A stretch of DNA of 64,000 nt, taken from NCBI RefSeq assembly GCF_014640975.1, contig NZ_BMHO01000001.1:816166-880165 (forward strand). The letters run 5' to 3'. Below are positions 9,183 to 17,528 of the stretch, piece after piece. Each line of letters opens with the position of its first letter. The stretch's first letter is position 1. The position numbers and the translations under genes were made by a program. This DNA comes from Microbacterium faecale (lineage in GTDB: Bacteria > Actinomycetota > Actinomycetes > Actinomycetales > Microbacteriaceae). The notes below the pieces were generated by a model. That model searched no databases, had not been told where the DNA came from, and was given only the letters and a program-made list of their open reading frames with translations.

Positions 9183-9197
9183 ACCGGGGGGGCGAAA

Positions 9198-9219
9198 GCC
9201 TCCGTGGCTACCCGGAGGC
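9198..9219. terminator. Possible bidirectional terminator between convergent genes
   Basis: GCCTCCG and CGGAGGC form a 7-base stem with an 8-base loop just after the DUF1593 stop codon. The stem overlaps the last codons of the convergent CcdA-like gene, so it could end transcription from the left. It is a modest hairpin without a T-tract. Confidence 0.4.
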
Positions 9220-10050
9220 CGACGCCGATGCAGCGCGCCTGCGTTCCTTCACCCGTCGCCGGTGCATGAAGAGCCAGGCACCGCCGGCGATGAGGACGAC
9301 GACGGCCGCGACGAGCCAGTCGGGGACGCCGCTGGTCGCCTGGTAGGCCCAGCCTTCGATCTCGACCTGCGTGGACGCGTCGAGCAGGCCGCCGAGGGAG
9401 GACGTCCCGCTCGTGACGATCAGCAGCACGCCGAGCGCGATGGTGAGCGCGCCGCCGATGATGCCCGTCCACGTGTTGCGCCAGCGACCGATACGCACCT
9501 CGCGCGGTCGGATGAGGCGGCGCACGAACGGCAGCCGGCCCCACACGAGTGCGAGGATGAGCAACGGCAGGGCCATGCCGGCGGCGAACAGGAGCAGGAT
9601 GAGCCCGCCGTACAGAGCGCTGCCCGTCACCGCGGCGACGGTGAGCACCGCGCCCAGCAGCGGGCCCGCGCAGACGCCGGCGAGGCCGTACACCGTGCCG
9701 AGCGCGTAGACCGACACGGGTGAGGTGCTCTCCGCCGAGCCCTGCCCGCCGCGGAGGAAGGGCAGCGGAACGTTGAGGAGCATGAGGGCACCGAGCACGA
9801 TCACGATGCCCGCGGCGACGGTGACGAGCGTGTAGCGGTGCTGATTGACGAACGAGCCCAACGTTCCGGCGAGCACACCGAGGGGGAGGAGCGTCGTGAT
9901 GAGGCCGAGGTAGAAGATCCCGGTTCGCGCGATCAGCTTGCGGACGTCGGAGAACGCGTAGGAGAAGAACGCCGGCAGCAGCATCACCGAGCAGGGGCTG
10001 AGGAGCGTGAGCAGCCCGCCGATGAAGGCGCCGAGAAACCCGATGCTCAT
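9208..10050 (-). CDS. CcdA/DsbD-type thiol-electron carrier membrane protein
   Basis: A 280-residue protein with about six membrane helices. It carries the two conserved cysteines of the CcdA family, Cys20 in LLSPCSVMLLP and Cys127 in GLAGVCAGPLLG. CcdA proteins move reducing equivalents from cytoplasmic thioredoxin across the membrane to extracytoplasmic thiol proteins. It is downstream of, and only 3 bases from, a DsbA-like thioredoxin-fold gene, so the two probably form an electron relay. The C-terminus ends in a basic tail (HRRRVKERRRAASASASG). It belongs to a small redox cluster that faces the BlaI operon across a shared promoter region. Confidence 0.9.
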   Translation of the reverse strand: MSIGFLGAFIGGLLTLLSPCSVMLLPAFFSYAFSDVRKLIARTGIFYLGLITTLLPLGVLAGTLGSFVNQHRYTLVTVAAGIVIVLGALMLLNVPLPFLRGGQGSAESTSPVSVYALGTVYGLAGVCAGPLLGAVLTVAAVTGSALYGGLILLLFAAGMALPLLILALVWGRLPFVRRLIRPREVRIGRWRNTWTGIIGGALTIALGVLLIVTSGTSSLGGLLDASTQVEIEGWAYQATSGVPDWLVAAVVVLIAGGAWLFMHRRRVKERRRAASASASG

Positions 10051-10053
10051 GGC

Positions 10054-10842
10054 TCAGCCCGCGCTCTCGATGGCCTGGTCCAGGTAGTCGCGGAAGACGT
10101 CCACGGGCTGTGCGCCGGAGAGGGCGACGTCGCCCGCGAGGAAGAACGGGACCGCGTTGACCCCCACCTGCTGTGCATAGGCGGTGCTCTGTTCCGCGGC
10201 CGTGCGCATCTCCGGGTCGTCGAGGTCAGCCGTGAACTGCTCGATGTCGGGCACGCCGGCATCTTCCGCGAAGCCGATCAGCTTCTCTCGCGGCATGTCG
10301 GGGTGGCCCCTGTCGGGCGCGGCGGCGTAGGCAACATCGAGGAACTCGAAGAACCTCCCCTGCTCGCCCGCTGCGCGTGCGGCGATCTGTCCGTCGACCG
10401 ACTCGTCACCGAAGAACGCGACGTCGACGACCTCGAAGCGCACGAGGCCCGCGTCGATGTACTCCTCGACGATGGTGGGGTAGGTGTCCTGATTGAAGGA
10501 GGCGCAGAATGGGCACCGCAGATCGGTCCACTCGATCAGCACCACGGGGGCGTCGACGTCGCCGACGGCCATCGGGTCATCCGGATCCCTCCGGACGAGC
10601 GGCGAATCCGACGGGTGCTCGCCTTCCTCGGCGCTCGGCCCTTCGCTCGGGCCGGCCGACTGACCGTCGGGAGACGGCGTCTCCGCCGCGGGCGGTGTCG
10701 GGGCGCTGGGCGCCGCCGAATTCGTGGAGTTCATCGTCAGCTGGGCGATCACGACGATGATGATGAACGCGGCGAGGAGTCCGGCGATCAGCAGCACCAT
10801 GCGTGAACGGCGCGGGCGGGACGGGGAATCGCGCGAGGTCAT
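10054..10842 (-). CDS. Membrane-anchored DsbA-family thioredoxin-fold protein
   Basis: The start at 10842 gives a 262-residue protein with GGAGAAGAAG just upstream; the longer frame adds non-protein-like sequence. After a basic N-terminus there is one transmembrane anchor (about residues 14-36) and a Pro/Ser/Ala/Glu-rich linker (about 40-95). The thioredoxin-like domain carries the active-site CPFC (Cys110, Cys113) in WTDLRCPFCASFN and a cis-proline loop VNAVPFFL. DsbA-like proteins form or rearrange disulfides outside the membrane. It lies directly upstream of the CcdA-like gene, its likely electron partner. The promoter is shared with the divergent operon that encodes BlaI. Confidence 0.9.
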   Translation of the reverse strand: MTSRDSPSRPRRSRMVLLIAGLLAAFIIIVVIAQLTMNSTNSAAPSAPTPPAAETPSPDGQSAGPSEGPSAEEGEHPSDSPLVRRDPDDPMAVGDVDAPVVLIEWTDLRCPFCASFNQDTYPTIVEEYIDAGLVRFEVVDVAFFGDESVDGQIAARAAGEQGRFFEFLDVAYAAAPDRGHPDMPREKLIGFAEDAGVPDIEQFTADLDDPEMRTAAEQSTAYAQQVGVNAVPFFLAGDVALSGAQPVDVFRDYLDQAIESAG

Positions 10843-10928
10843 ACGGACTTCTTCTCCAAAGATCGGGGTGCGGCGAGGTGCGAACGCACTGACCCGCCGG
10901 GACAGGGTCTCGTGAGACCGCCGGATCA

Positions 10929-10959
10929 ACTATGCACAATAGTAATCTATCTGGCATAG
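10929..10959. promoter_or_regulatory. Two BlaI/MecI-type operators in a divergent promoter region
   Basis: Two inverted repeats of the form CTAT-N5-ATAG are present: ACTATGCACAATAGT at 10929-10943 and CTATCTGGCATAG at 10947-10959. Their centres are 17 bases apart. The short AT-rich dyads resemble the TAGTA/TACTA-type sites bound by BlaI/MecI/CopY repressors, and a BlaI gene is the second gene downstream. The second site ends 8 bases before the ATG at 10968, so that mRNA may have little or no leader. Control of both directions is inferred. Confidence 0.6.
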
Positions 10960-10967
10960 TAGATCAC

Positions 10968-11519
10968 ATGAACGGTTTCGCACGCTGGGTACGTCGTCAG
11001 GCAGAGGCCACGGTGCTCGCGTATCGGGCACTGCGGATGTGGAGTCCTCGGCAGGTCATCGTCGCGACCGCCGCCGCCGTTGTCGTCGCGCTGATCGTCG
11101 GGCTCGTGACGGTGCTGATCCCGAACTCCGTCTTCGTGCGCGACATCCCTCCTGTTCCCTGGAACTATCCCGTCTGGATCGTCACGTCGGCGTTGACCGG
11201 GATCCTGATCGCCACGTACATCCGTCCGCCGCACGCTCCGGCCGGCGACGACGACGCGCGCCCGTCGGCGGAGAGCCGGCGCAGCGCGAGAGTCGGTGGC
11301 GCGGCCGGGGTGTTGGCGTGGTTCGCCGTCGGGTGCCCCGTCTGCAACAAGATCGCCCTGCTCGCTCTCGGATACACCGGCGCCCTCACCTGGTTCGCGC
11401 CGCTGCAGCCCGTACTGGCTGTCGTCGCCCTCGTGCTCGCCGCGGTCGCCGTCGTCTGGCGACTGCGCGGTCAGGTGTCGTGTCCGACCCCGGCGCTCAG
11501 GTCGGCGGTGGCGGCATGA
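10968..11519 (+). CDS. Small membrane protein with a CPVC motif
   Basis: A 183-residue protein with about four hydrophobic segments (near 29-51, 68-84, 110-122 and 138-163) and a CPVC pair (Cys123, Cys126) in WFAVGCPVCNKIALLALG, close to a membrane boundary. The motif resembles the redox CxxC of thioredoxin-linked membrane proteins. The ATG at 10968 is chosen because the open frame upstream would overlap the putative operators. I do not know a named family for it. Its place, first gene before BlaI and M56 and opposite CcdA- and DsbA-like genes, suggests a role in thiol chemistry at the membrane. It overlaps BlaI by ATGA. Confidence 0.75.
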   Translation: MNGFARWVRRQAEATVLAYRALRMWSPRQVIVATAAAVVVALIVGLVTVLIPNSVFVRDIPPVPWNYPVWIVTSALTGILIATYIRPPHAPAGDDDARPSAESRRSARVGGAAGVLAWFAVGCPVCNKIALLALGYTGALTWFAPLQPVLAVVALVLAAVAVVWRLRGQVSCPTPALRSAVAA

Positions 11520-11896
11520 CCGACGCGACGACGAGAAGCGAGCTCCTGCGCCTCGGCGCGCTGGAACAGCAGGTGATGAACGTGCTGTGGGACGAGGGCC
11601 CATCCACGGTGCGCGACGTGATCACGCACATCGGCGGCAAGCACGCATACACGACGATCGCGACCGTGCTCGGGAACCTCGAGCGCAAGGAGCTGGTCGC
11701 GCCGAAGAAAGAGGGCCGCTCCGTGCGGTACGCGGCACGCCACACGAGAGATGTCCATGCCGCACGACTCATGGGACAGGCCCTGTCGACGAGTCACGAC
11801 CGCGTGGCGTCCATCCTGCATTTCATCGACTCCATCGACCCGCACGACGCGGAGCTGCTCCGCGCGTACCTCGAAGAGCAGCGAGGTGACGGATGA
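11516..11896 (+). CDS. blaI: BlaI/MecI/CopY-family transcriptional repressor
   Basis: A 126-residue winged-helix repressor. The hallmark LGALEQQVMNVLWDEGPSTV is followed by YTTIATVLGNLERKELV (recognition helix) and EGRSVRYAA (wing). The C-terminal half provides dimerisation. In this family the repressor is released when a partner M56 membrane metalloprotease senses a signal and cleaves it. The next gene encodes such a protease, overlapping by ATGA. It probably controls its own operon and the divergent redox genes through the dyads at 10929-10959. The signal may be envelope or thiol stress rather than a beta-lactam, since no beta-lactamase for export is nearby. Confidence 0.93.
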   Translation: MTDATTRSELLRLGALEQQVMNVLWDEGPSTVRDVITHIGGKHAYTTIATVLGNLERKELVAPKKEGRSVRYAARHTRDVHAARLMGQALSTSHDRVASILHFIDSIDPHDAELLRAYLEEQRGDG

Positions 11897-12891
11897 CGCC
11901 GTTCGTCATGCCGCTCCTGCTGGTCGTCGCGCTCGTCCTCGCGGCGGCGGCTGGCCCGCACCTGATCCGAGCGGCCTCTCCGCTGCTCATGCGCACCCCC
12001 CGCGCGGCCGTCGTGATCCTCGCGAGCAGCCTCGCGCTGTGGGTCGCGGCGTTCGCCGCGGTCAGTCTCGTACTGGCGTGGCTCATGACGGGACCGCGGG
12101 TGCTGTCGGAGCCCCTGGGGCAGGTCTGTCAGCGCTGCCTCGCCGCGGCCAGCCCGTTCGACCCCACGAACATGATCGAGACTTCCGTGCCCAGGGTCCT
12201 GCTGCTCGCGCTCCCGGCGGCTGTGCTCGCCGCTCTCGTCGGCATCGGGATCCTGCGCGCGCTTCGCCACGCGCAACGCACCCGCGCCGCCGCGGCCGCC
12301 GTCGCGTCTCAGGCCACACGAGCGACGGTGCGGGGAATCGACGTCCTCCTCGTCGAGGACGCGCACCCGCTGGCGTTCTCGCTGCCGCGCCGTCGAGGCG
12401 GCATCGTCATCTCGACCGGCCTGCTGTCCGCACTGGATCCCGACGAGACGATCGCCGTGCTCGAGCACGAGCGCGCGCACGTGCGGCAGCGGCACCATCT
12501 GATCATCGGCGCCATCGAAGCGATCGCCTGGCCGCTGCGCTGGATCCCTCTCGTGGCGGCGGTTGCGGACGCAATCCCGCACTATCTCGAGATCGCCGCG
12601 GACAACCACGCCCGCCACCGCGCAGGCACGCCCGCGCTGGCGAGTGCGCTGCTGAAACTCGGATCCCCGCACATCAGTGCCGACATCTTCCGTGGCGCGA
12701 CGGCTGCCCCGGTCCTGCACGCCGCCGGCCCGAGCCGCGTGCATCAGCTCGTGGCGCCGACGGCGATCCGTTCCGCGCTGTTGCCGATCGCGACCTTTCT
12801 GACGATGCTCGCCGCGTTCGCGGTCGTCGCCGTCGGGGTCCACGGCCCGTACATGTACGTCCTGGCCACAGGGTGTCAGCTGCCCGCGTAG
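11893..12891 (+). CDS. M56-family (BlaR1-like) membrane metalloprotease
   Basis: A 332-residue polytopic protein with the zinc-protease motif HERAH (His192-Glu193, His196) in VLEHERAHVRQRHH and a third-ligand region EIAADNHARHRAG further on. Hydrophobic helices lie near residues 4-20, 38-66 and 102-120, with more around 205-225 and 290-320. It lacks the extracellular penicillin-binding sensor domain of BlaR1, as is usual in the short M56 proteins of actinobacteria. It overlaps BlaI by ATGA. The expected role is signal-dependent cleavage of BlaI. Confidence 0.92.
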   Translation: MTPFVMPLLLVVALVLAAAAGPHLIRAASPLLMRTPRAAVVILASSLALWVAAFAAVSLVLAWLMTGPRVLSEPLGQVCQRCLAAASPFDPTNMIETSVPRVLLLALPAAVLAALVGIGILRALRHAQRTRAAAAAVASQATRATVRGIDVLLVEDAHPLAFSLPRRRGGIVISTGLLSALDPDETIAVLEHERAHVRQRHHLIIGAIEAIAWPLRWIPLVAAVADAIPHYLEIAADNHARHRAGTPALASALLKLGSPHISADIFRGATAAPVLHAAGPSRVHQLVAPTAIRSALLPIATFLTMLAAFAVVAVGVHGPYMYVLATGCQLPA

Positions 12892-12926
12892 CGGGCCCAC
12901 GCGAACGGTTACCCAGGAGGCGAACA

Positions 12927-13472
12927 ATGCGAAGCACACGACGACCGCGCAGACGCCGGATCCGGGTGTCCACTGTCATCGGAATCACGCTCCTGGGCGT
13001 CGGCGGTGCGCTCGCCGCCGGCGTGCTCTTCGCTCCGCAGGCGGTGGAACGCGCGTACGGTGAGGCCAAGAGCACCGTTTCCGGAGCGGTCGACACCATC
13101 CGCGAGGAGACGCTCGACGAGCTTCCGAGCGTCAACCTGGGCGCGACCGGCGGCATGTCGGAGCTCGACCGCTGCGACGGCACGTTCACTGAGATGAGTT
13201 CCTATGAGCACGGCGACGTGCCGCCGGTGTGGGCCGCACATAACAATTGCGCCGGCGACGTGCTGCTGCCATGGGAGTCCGGGCAGTGGATCCAGCTCGA
13301 CGGCGACGATCAGGTGTACGAAGTGGTCGACATCGTCTACACGCCGAAGACGTGGGCGACCGTCGACGACATCGTCGGGCTCGACGGCGAGCTCGCCCTG
13401 CAGACGTGCTTCTACGGCGAAGACCGGATGAAGTTCATCGGCCTCGAACCCGTGGAGGGCGAGGCGTCGTAG
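12927..13472 (+). CDS. Membrane-anchored sortase-like protein (proposed)
   Basis: A 181-residue protein starting after a strong CAGGAGG site. Residues 1-12 are very basic, residues 14-37 form a transmembrane anchor, and the rest is extracytoplasmic. His105 lies in VWAAHNNCAGD, the TC pair with Cys161 in ALQTCFYGEDR, and Arg167 soon after. The order H, TC, R and the intervening strands (QWIQLDG, QVYEVVDIVY) resemble the catalytic layout of class E/F sortases. Extra cysteines Cys83 and Cys108 could form a disulfide, which fits the thiol-redox neighbours. The family assignment is inferred from spacing and fold-like pattern only; it could also be a catalytically inactive relative. Confidence 0.6.
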   Translation: MRSTRRPRRRRIRVSTVIGITLLGVGGALAAGVLFAPQAVERAYGEAKSTVSGAVDTIREETLDELPSVNLGATGGMSELDRCDGTFTEMSSYEHGDVPPVWAAHNNCAGDVLLPWESGQWIQLDGDDQVYEVVDIVYTPKTWATVDDIVGLDGELALQTCFYGEDRMKFIGLEPVEGEAS

Positions 13473-13521
13473 CTGAGCCAGACCGTTCCGCTGGGGCGCC
13501 CGCCGATGGCAGAGTGGAGAC

Positions 13522-13845
13522 ATGAAGCGCATCGCATCCGTCATCGGCCTGGATCCCGCGAATCGGGAAGAGTATGAGGCGTATCACGCCGCGGTTTGGC
13601 CGGAGGTGCTGCAGACGATCACGGACTGCAATATCCGCAACTACTCGATCTTCCGGTACGGCGACCTGCTCTTCTCCTACTACGAGTACGTCGGCGACGA
13701 TTACGAGGGGGACATGGCGAAGATGGCGGCTGATCCCGCGACGCAGAAGTGGTGGGCGATCCAGAAGCCGCTGCAGACGCGGCTGCCGGATACGCCCGAG
13801 GCCGAGCAGTGGTTCCCGATCCCCGAGGTCTTCCACCACGACTGA
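13522..13845 (+). CDS. rhaM: L-rhamnose mutarotase-type protein (RhaM/DUF718)
   Basis: A 107-residue single-domain protein with the family signature EEYEAYHAAVWPEVLQTI followed by CNIRNYSIFRYGDLLFSYYEY. RhaM enzymes interconvert the alpha and beta anomers of L-rhamnose. A GGAG site precedes the ATG. It is convergent with the apionate operon and shares no operon with rhamnose genes, so it may act on another sugar, for instance apiose. A second copy at 44847-45206 sits directly with L-rhamnose isomerase and is the likelier true rhamnose mutarotase. Confidence 0.88.
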   Translation: MKRIASVIGLDPANREEYEAYHAAVWPEVLQTITDCNIRNYSIFRYGDLLFSYYEYVGDDYEGDMAKMAADPATQKWWAIQKPLQTRLPDTPEAEQWFPIPEVFHHD

Positions 13846-13872
13846 CCGCGTGCCGGGACGGCGCATGCGCCC

Positions 13873-15729
13873 TCAGAGCGTGATGGAGCTCCATGACCGC
13901 GGCGCGAGCGCGACACGGCGCCCGTCGAGGTCGACCGCACGTTCCGCCGCATCGATGTTCGCGACGAGAAGCGTCTCAGCCGAGCGGATCGCCCAGATCT
14001 TTCCGTCGGCCGTGTGTGCGGTTTCGACGGATCCGTCGAGGTCGGCGAGCGCGCGGATCGCGTCGGCGACGGGGTAGTCGGTTCCGTCCGCGTCACGGAT
14101 GCCGCGCGGCCCCCACTCCTCGAAATAGGACAGCGATGCGACGCCCGCCACCGTCAGAGCGGCGGCACTCGCGATCGTCCACGCCGCGAGTTCGGGCGAG
14201 GTCTGACGGCCGTCGTCGGCGTCGAGGAGCGCGGGGCCGTAGCCCTCTGTGAGATCGGCACCGACGGGGCGCGGTGGCGCCGTGGTCGCGACGTTGTTGA
14301 CGTGCGTGCGCAGCGTGATCGGGCCGACGTGCACGGGCACCCCGCCCGCGATCCGCGTCGTCTGTTCCGCCACGAGTCGCTGCATCGGGATGGACTCTTC
14401 CAGCTGCAGCGTCTCGAGGGTGTGGAACAGCGGCGTCGTGCTGAACACGACCCCGTCGAGGTCGTCGGGGAGCCGGTGCTGCTCGCGGTTCAGCTCCGTG
14501 AAGTGCGAGCGCGCGCCGCCGATGATCGGCCAGGCGAGGTTCCGCTCGGCGAGGGCCGTGCGCAGGACCCACGCCGCGGCGGCATCGGTGACGTGCTCGG
14601 CGTCGTGGCCGGCGGGTTGGAAGACGGCGACGCGGGCGACGCGGTGCGGCGCGAGTTCCCGCACGGCGTCGGTGACGGCGGTCGAGGATCCCGCCTCCGG
14701 CAGGACCAGCCGGACGTCGAGCGGGACGCCGCTCCCGGAGGCCCGGGCGAGCGCGGCGCGCCACCCGCTCCAGCCGAGGTCGAGCTCGACGAGCAGCGAG
14801 GAACCGATCTGACCGGCCGGCCCATCGCCGGGCGCGGTCGACGCTCCCACCGAAATGGCCGGCATCGGCCCGGCCTCGGTGAAGGTCAGGGAGCCCACAG
14901 AAGGAGAGTGCGGTGAGCGGAGGACGATATCGCCCGAGTCGTCCTCCGGTGGACGAATTCTCCTGCCGAAGCGACGCGGATCCACCGTGACCGTCACGGA
15001 TTGACGCACCGTCTCGCCCGCCGCGAGAGGGTAGGGGAACGGCAGCGACAGCGGGCGGCTGTAGGTCTTGTACGACGCGTCGGTCCAGTTGCGCTGGTCT
15101 TCCATCTCGAACGCATCGCCCTCGAAGGCGACGTGCATACCGGCCGCCGACAGCGATGCGATATCGAACGCCGGCTGATGCGGGGAGATGTCGGTGGGAA
15201 ACGCCGTGTGCGTGGTCCCACCGGATGCGTGCTCGACTGCCAGCGGGGATCCGGCCAGTGACGGCGAGTGCAGCACGACGAGGCCGGTGCGGTTCGTCTC
15301 GAAGTCGCGCGCGGTGGTCAGTTCGAGCGAGACCGTGAGGGCGGACCCGCGCGCGACGAGGTCGAGCACCGCGCGCAGATCGGCGCCGAACGAGTCAGAT
15401 CGGAGGATGACGCGCGCGCGGGCGATGATGTCGGACAGTGCGCCCTCGGCATCAGGCCCCGTGCGCGGCCGGGAGGCCTCCTCCGCCGACTCAGCGAGCG
15501 CCTCTCCGCGTGCATCGACGGAGGGGCCGCGATTCGCAGCCCCGTTCGACACGTCGACCGACGCGACGCGCCACGCGGCCGTTGCCCAATCGCGGTCGCG
15601 CACCACGGCGCGCACCGAGCGCAGCACGTCGCCGCCACGGAACCGGATCCGCGCGATGTCGTCATCGCGGAGCTCGAGCGACCAGTCGCCGAGCGCGACC
15701 GGACGCACCTGCTCGCGGACCCACGTCAT
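13873..15729 (-). CDS. apnL: D-apionate lactonase-like protein (ApnL)
   Basis: A large protein of about 618 residues, last gene of the minus-strand operon. The start at 15729 (MTWVREQVRPV) follows a GAGGGGA site; an in-frame ATG at 15767 is an alternative. Known ApnL enzymes are long, otherwise unclassified proteins, as I recall, that hydrolyse D-apionolactone to D-apionate. Visible landmarks are WSLELRDDDIARIRFRGGDV near the start, TTHTAFPTDISPHQPAFDI, a DQRNWTDASYKTYSRPL block and a barrel-like second half with HFTELNREQ. The assignment rests on length, general resemblance and above all on the neighbours that match ApnO, OiaC, LerI, DerI and LerK. No signal peptide is present, so it acts in the cytoplasm. 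Confidence 0.75.
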   Translation of the reverse strand: MTWVREQVRPVALGDWSLELRDDDIARIRFRGGDVLRSVRAVVRDRDWATAAWRVASVDVSNGAANRGPSVDARGEALAESAEEASRPRTGPDAEGALSDIIARARVILRSDSFGADLRAVLDLVARGSALTVSLELTTARDFETNRTGLVVLHSPSLAGSPLAVEHASGGTTHTAFPTDISPHQPAFDIASLSAAGMHVAFEGDAFEMEDQRNWTDASYKTYSRPLSLPFPYPLAAGETVRQSVTVTVDPRRFGRRIRPPEDDSGDIVLRSPHSPSVGSLTFTEAGPMPAISVGASTAPGDGPAGQIGSSLLVELDLGWSGWRAALARASGSGVPLDVRLVLPEAGSSTAVTDAVRELAPHRVARVAVFQPAGHDAEHVTDAAAAWVLRTALAERNLAWPIIGGARSHFTELNREQHRLPDDLDGVVFSTTPLFHTLETLQLEESIPMQRLVAEQTTRIAGGVPVHVGPITLRTHVNNVATTAPPRPVGADLTEGYGPALLDADDGRQTSPELAAWTIASAAALTVAGVASLSYFEEWGPRGIRDADGTDYPVADAIRALADLDGSVETAHTADGKIWAIRSAETLLVANIDAAERAVDLDGRRVALAPRSWSSITL

Positions 15730-15865
15730 GTCATTCCCCTCGCCCGGCCGATCACGGTCGCGTTTCATGGCTGCTCGCGACGGATCCAATGATGAGACAC
15801 GAAGTCGGCGATGCCGGTTCAACTATTCCACGCCGCGACAGCCGACGTCGCGCGCTCCCGCACCG

Positions 15866-16642
15866 CTACAGCGTGGTCATGCCGCCGTCGACCGTGAATG
15901 TCGCGCCGGTCGCGAACGCCGCGTCGTCGCTCGCGAGGAACGCCATGACGCCCGCGACGTCCTCCGGCGTCCCGGCGCGCCCGACGGGGATCCGCCCGAC
16001 GATCGAAGCGCGCGCCTCCGGGTCGTCGCTGATCGTGGTGACGAGAGATGTCTCCGTGTAGGCGGGCACGACCACGTTCACGCGGATGCCGTCGCGGGCG
16101 TATGCGGCGGCGACGGTGCGCGCGAGCCCGTGGATGCCGGCCTTCGTCGCGCTGTAGGCGGTGAAGTCCTTGCCCTCGCCGTTGACGCCCGTCGGACTGC
16201 CGGTGAGGATGAGGGATCCGCCTCCCGCGGGCAGCATCGTGCGCACCGCGTGCTTGACGGTGAGGAACGTCCCCGTCAGGTTGATGTCGACGGTGCGCTT
16301 CCAGACATCGAGGTCGAGATCCGCGGCCTTCGCGTCCTGGCCGAACAGCTGCACGCCGGCGTTCGCGACGACGACGTCGGGTGTCCAGCCGGTGGCGGCG
16401 AGCTCGTCGAACGCGGCCGCCACCTGATCCTCGTCGGAGATGTCGACGGTGACGGCGCGCGCGATCTCGTCCTCTGTCGCGAGCTGTGCGCGGATCCCTT
16501 CGGCCGCTGCGCGGGCGGCGGACGTGTCGCGGTCGGCGATGACGACGCGCGCGCCGTCAGTCGCGAGCCGTGTCGCGACCGCGAGACCGATGCCGCTCGC
16601 GGCGCCCGTGATGAGCGCGGTCTTTCCCTCGAGACGTGTCAT
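15866..16642 (-). CDS. Short-chain dehydrogenase/reductase in the apionate operon
   Basis: A 258-residue classical SDR with the nucleotide motif TGAASGIG, the catalytic YSATK pair (Tyr-x-x-x-Lys) preceded by ILTGSPTG, and the C-terminal GATFTVDGGMTTL. VIADRD after the second strand suggests NAD preference because an aspartate binds the ribose. An AAGGAGG site precedes the ATG. In known D-apiose pathways the first step, D-apiose to D-apionolactone, is done by a Gfo/Idh/MocA enzyme. None lies in this operon, so this SDR is a candidate replacement. A threitol dehydrogenase feeding erythrulose is an alternative. A 136-base gap without a clear feature separates it from the lactonase gene. Confidence 0.85.
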   Translation of the reverse strand: MTRLEGKTALITGAASGIGLAVATRLATDGARVVIADRDTSAARAAAEGIRAQLATEDEIARAVTVDISDEDQVAAAFDELAATGWTPDVVVANAGVQLFGQDAKAADLDLDVWKRTVDINLTGTFLTVKHAVRTMLPAGGGSLILTGSPTGVNGEGKDFTAYSATKAGIHGLARTVAAAYARDGIRVNVVVPAYTETSLVTTISDDPEARASIVGRIPVGRAGTPEDVAGVMAFLASDDAAFATGATFTVDGGMTTL

Positions 16643-16673
16643 GGGTGCTTCCTCCTTCGGAACGGCGATCCGC

Positions 16674-17528
16674 TCAGCGCTCGATCTTGTCGAGGTGCAG
16701 CATCTGCGCGAGGTTCTTGTCGAGCTCGTCGTCGCGGAAGATCTTCTTCCAGTCGTCCTTGATGATCGCCTCTCGCCCGTACTTCATCGCGATCAGGCAG
16801 GCATCGCTGAAGGGGTTGTCACCGCGCAGGCCGTTGGCGAGCGCCACTTGCGTGTGGCCATACAGGATGCTGCGCGCGGCGGCCTCGGGCACGCCCATCG
16901 TGTGGATCGCCTCGTCGAGGGCCTCGTTGAGCAGTTCGCCGATCATGCAGGCGATCGTCTCGACGAGCGTCGGCTCGAGCTGCGCGAGCTGCTTGATCGT
17001 GACCCAGTGCACGTCGATGACCGGCGCGTAGATCGCGCGCACGGTCGTCTCGACGATCTTCTTCTTCGCCTCATCGTCGCTCTCGATCGCAGCGACGGCA
17101 TCCTGCGGGGCCGCGATCCCGCCGAACGTGTCGGCCCACTCCTCCTTCGTGGTGCGCTCGAGGAAGACGGACGGGTGGCACGGGTGCGCGACGGCCTGGA
17201 TCACGTCGTCGCGCGTCGTCAGCAGGCCGGCGTACGCGGCGGCCGGGTCGAGCGTCAGGCAGGTCGCGCCCGACTTCAGCTGCGGAACGTACTCGGCGGT
17301 GACGGCGGCGAGCGCGAGATCCGGGACCGCGAGCACAATGATGTCGGCATCGGCGACCGCGGTCGGACCATCCGTCAGCTCGCGGCCCGCCTCGCGCGTG
17401 CGCTCCTGGCCCGCGGGCGAGTTCTCGACGTAGCGGACGTCGTGGTCGGTCTGCACGAGGTTGTTGGACACGCGCATGCCCATCTTTCCGCCGGCGCCGA
17501 TAACGGCGATGCTGTACGTCTCGCTCAT
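16674..17528 (-). CDS. apnO: D-apionate oxidoisomerase-like NAD-binding protein (ApnO)
   Basis: A 284-residue protein with an N-terminal Rossmann motif IAVIGAGGKMGMR and a helical C-terminal domain of the phosphogluconate-dehydrogenase type. It has AHPCHPSVF in mid-protein and DVHWVTIKQLAQLEP and YGHTQVALANG later, landmarks of the ApnO group as I recall it. ApnO oxidises and isomerises D-apionate to 3-oxo-isoapionate. The ATG at 17528 follows GAGGAGC and overlaps the upstream stop by ATGA. It stands directly after the putative decarboxylase that would use its product, which supports the assignment. Confidence 0.8.
   Translation of the reverse strand: MSETYSIAVIGAGGKMGMRVSNNLVQTDHDVRYVENSPAGQERTREAGRELTDGPTAVADADIIVLAVPDLALAAVTAEYVPQLKSGATCLTLDPAAAYAGLLTTRDDVIQAVAHPCHPSVFLERTTKEEWADTFGGIAAPQDAVAAIESDDEAKKKIVETTVRAIYAPVIDVHWVTIKQLAQLEPTLVETIACMIGELLNEALDEAIHTMGVPEAAARSILYGHTQVALANGLRGDNPFSDACLIAMKYGREAIIKDDWKKIFRDDELDKNLAQMLHLDKIER

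Noticed and set aside
11751..12926. Upstream extension of the sortase-like frame through the M56 gene
   Set aside because: The extension overlaps a well-supported protease gene in another frame, and CAGGAGG marks the start at 12927.
13860..13871. GGCGCATGCGCC palindrome as terminator or operator between rhaM and apnL
   Set aside because: The stem would be only four bases around a CATG loop; too weak to support either role.
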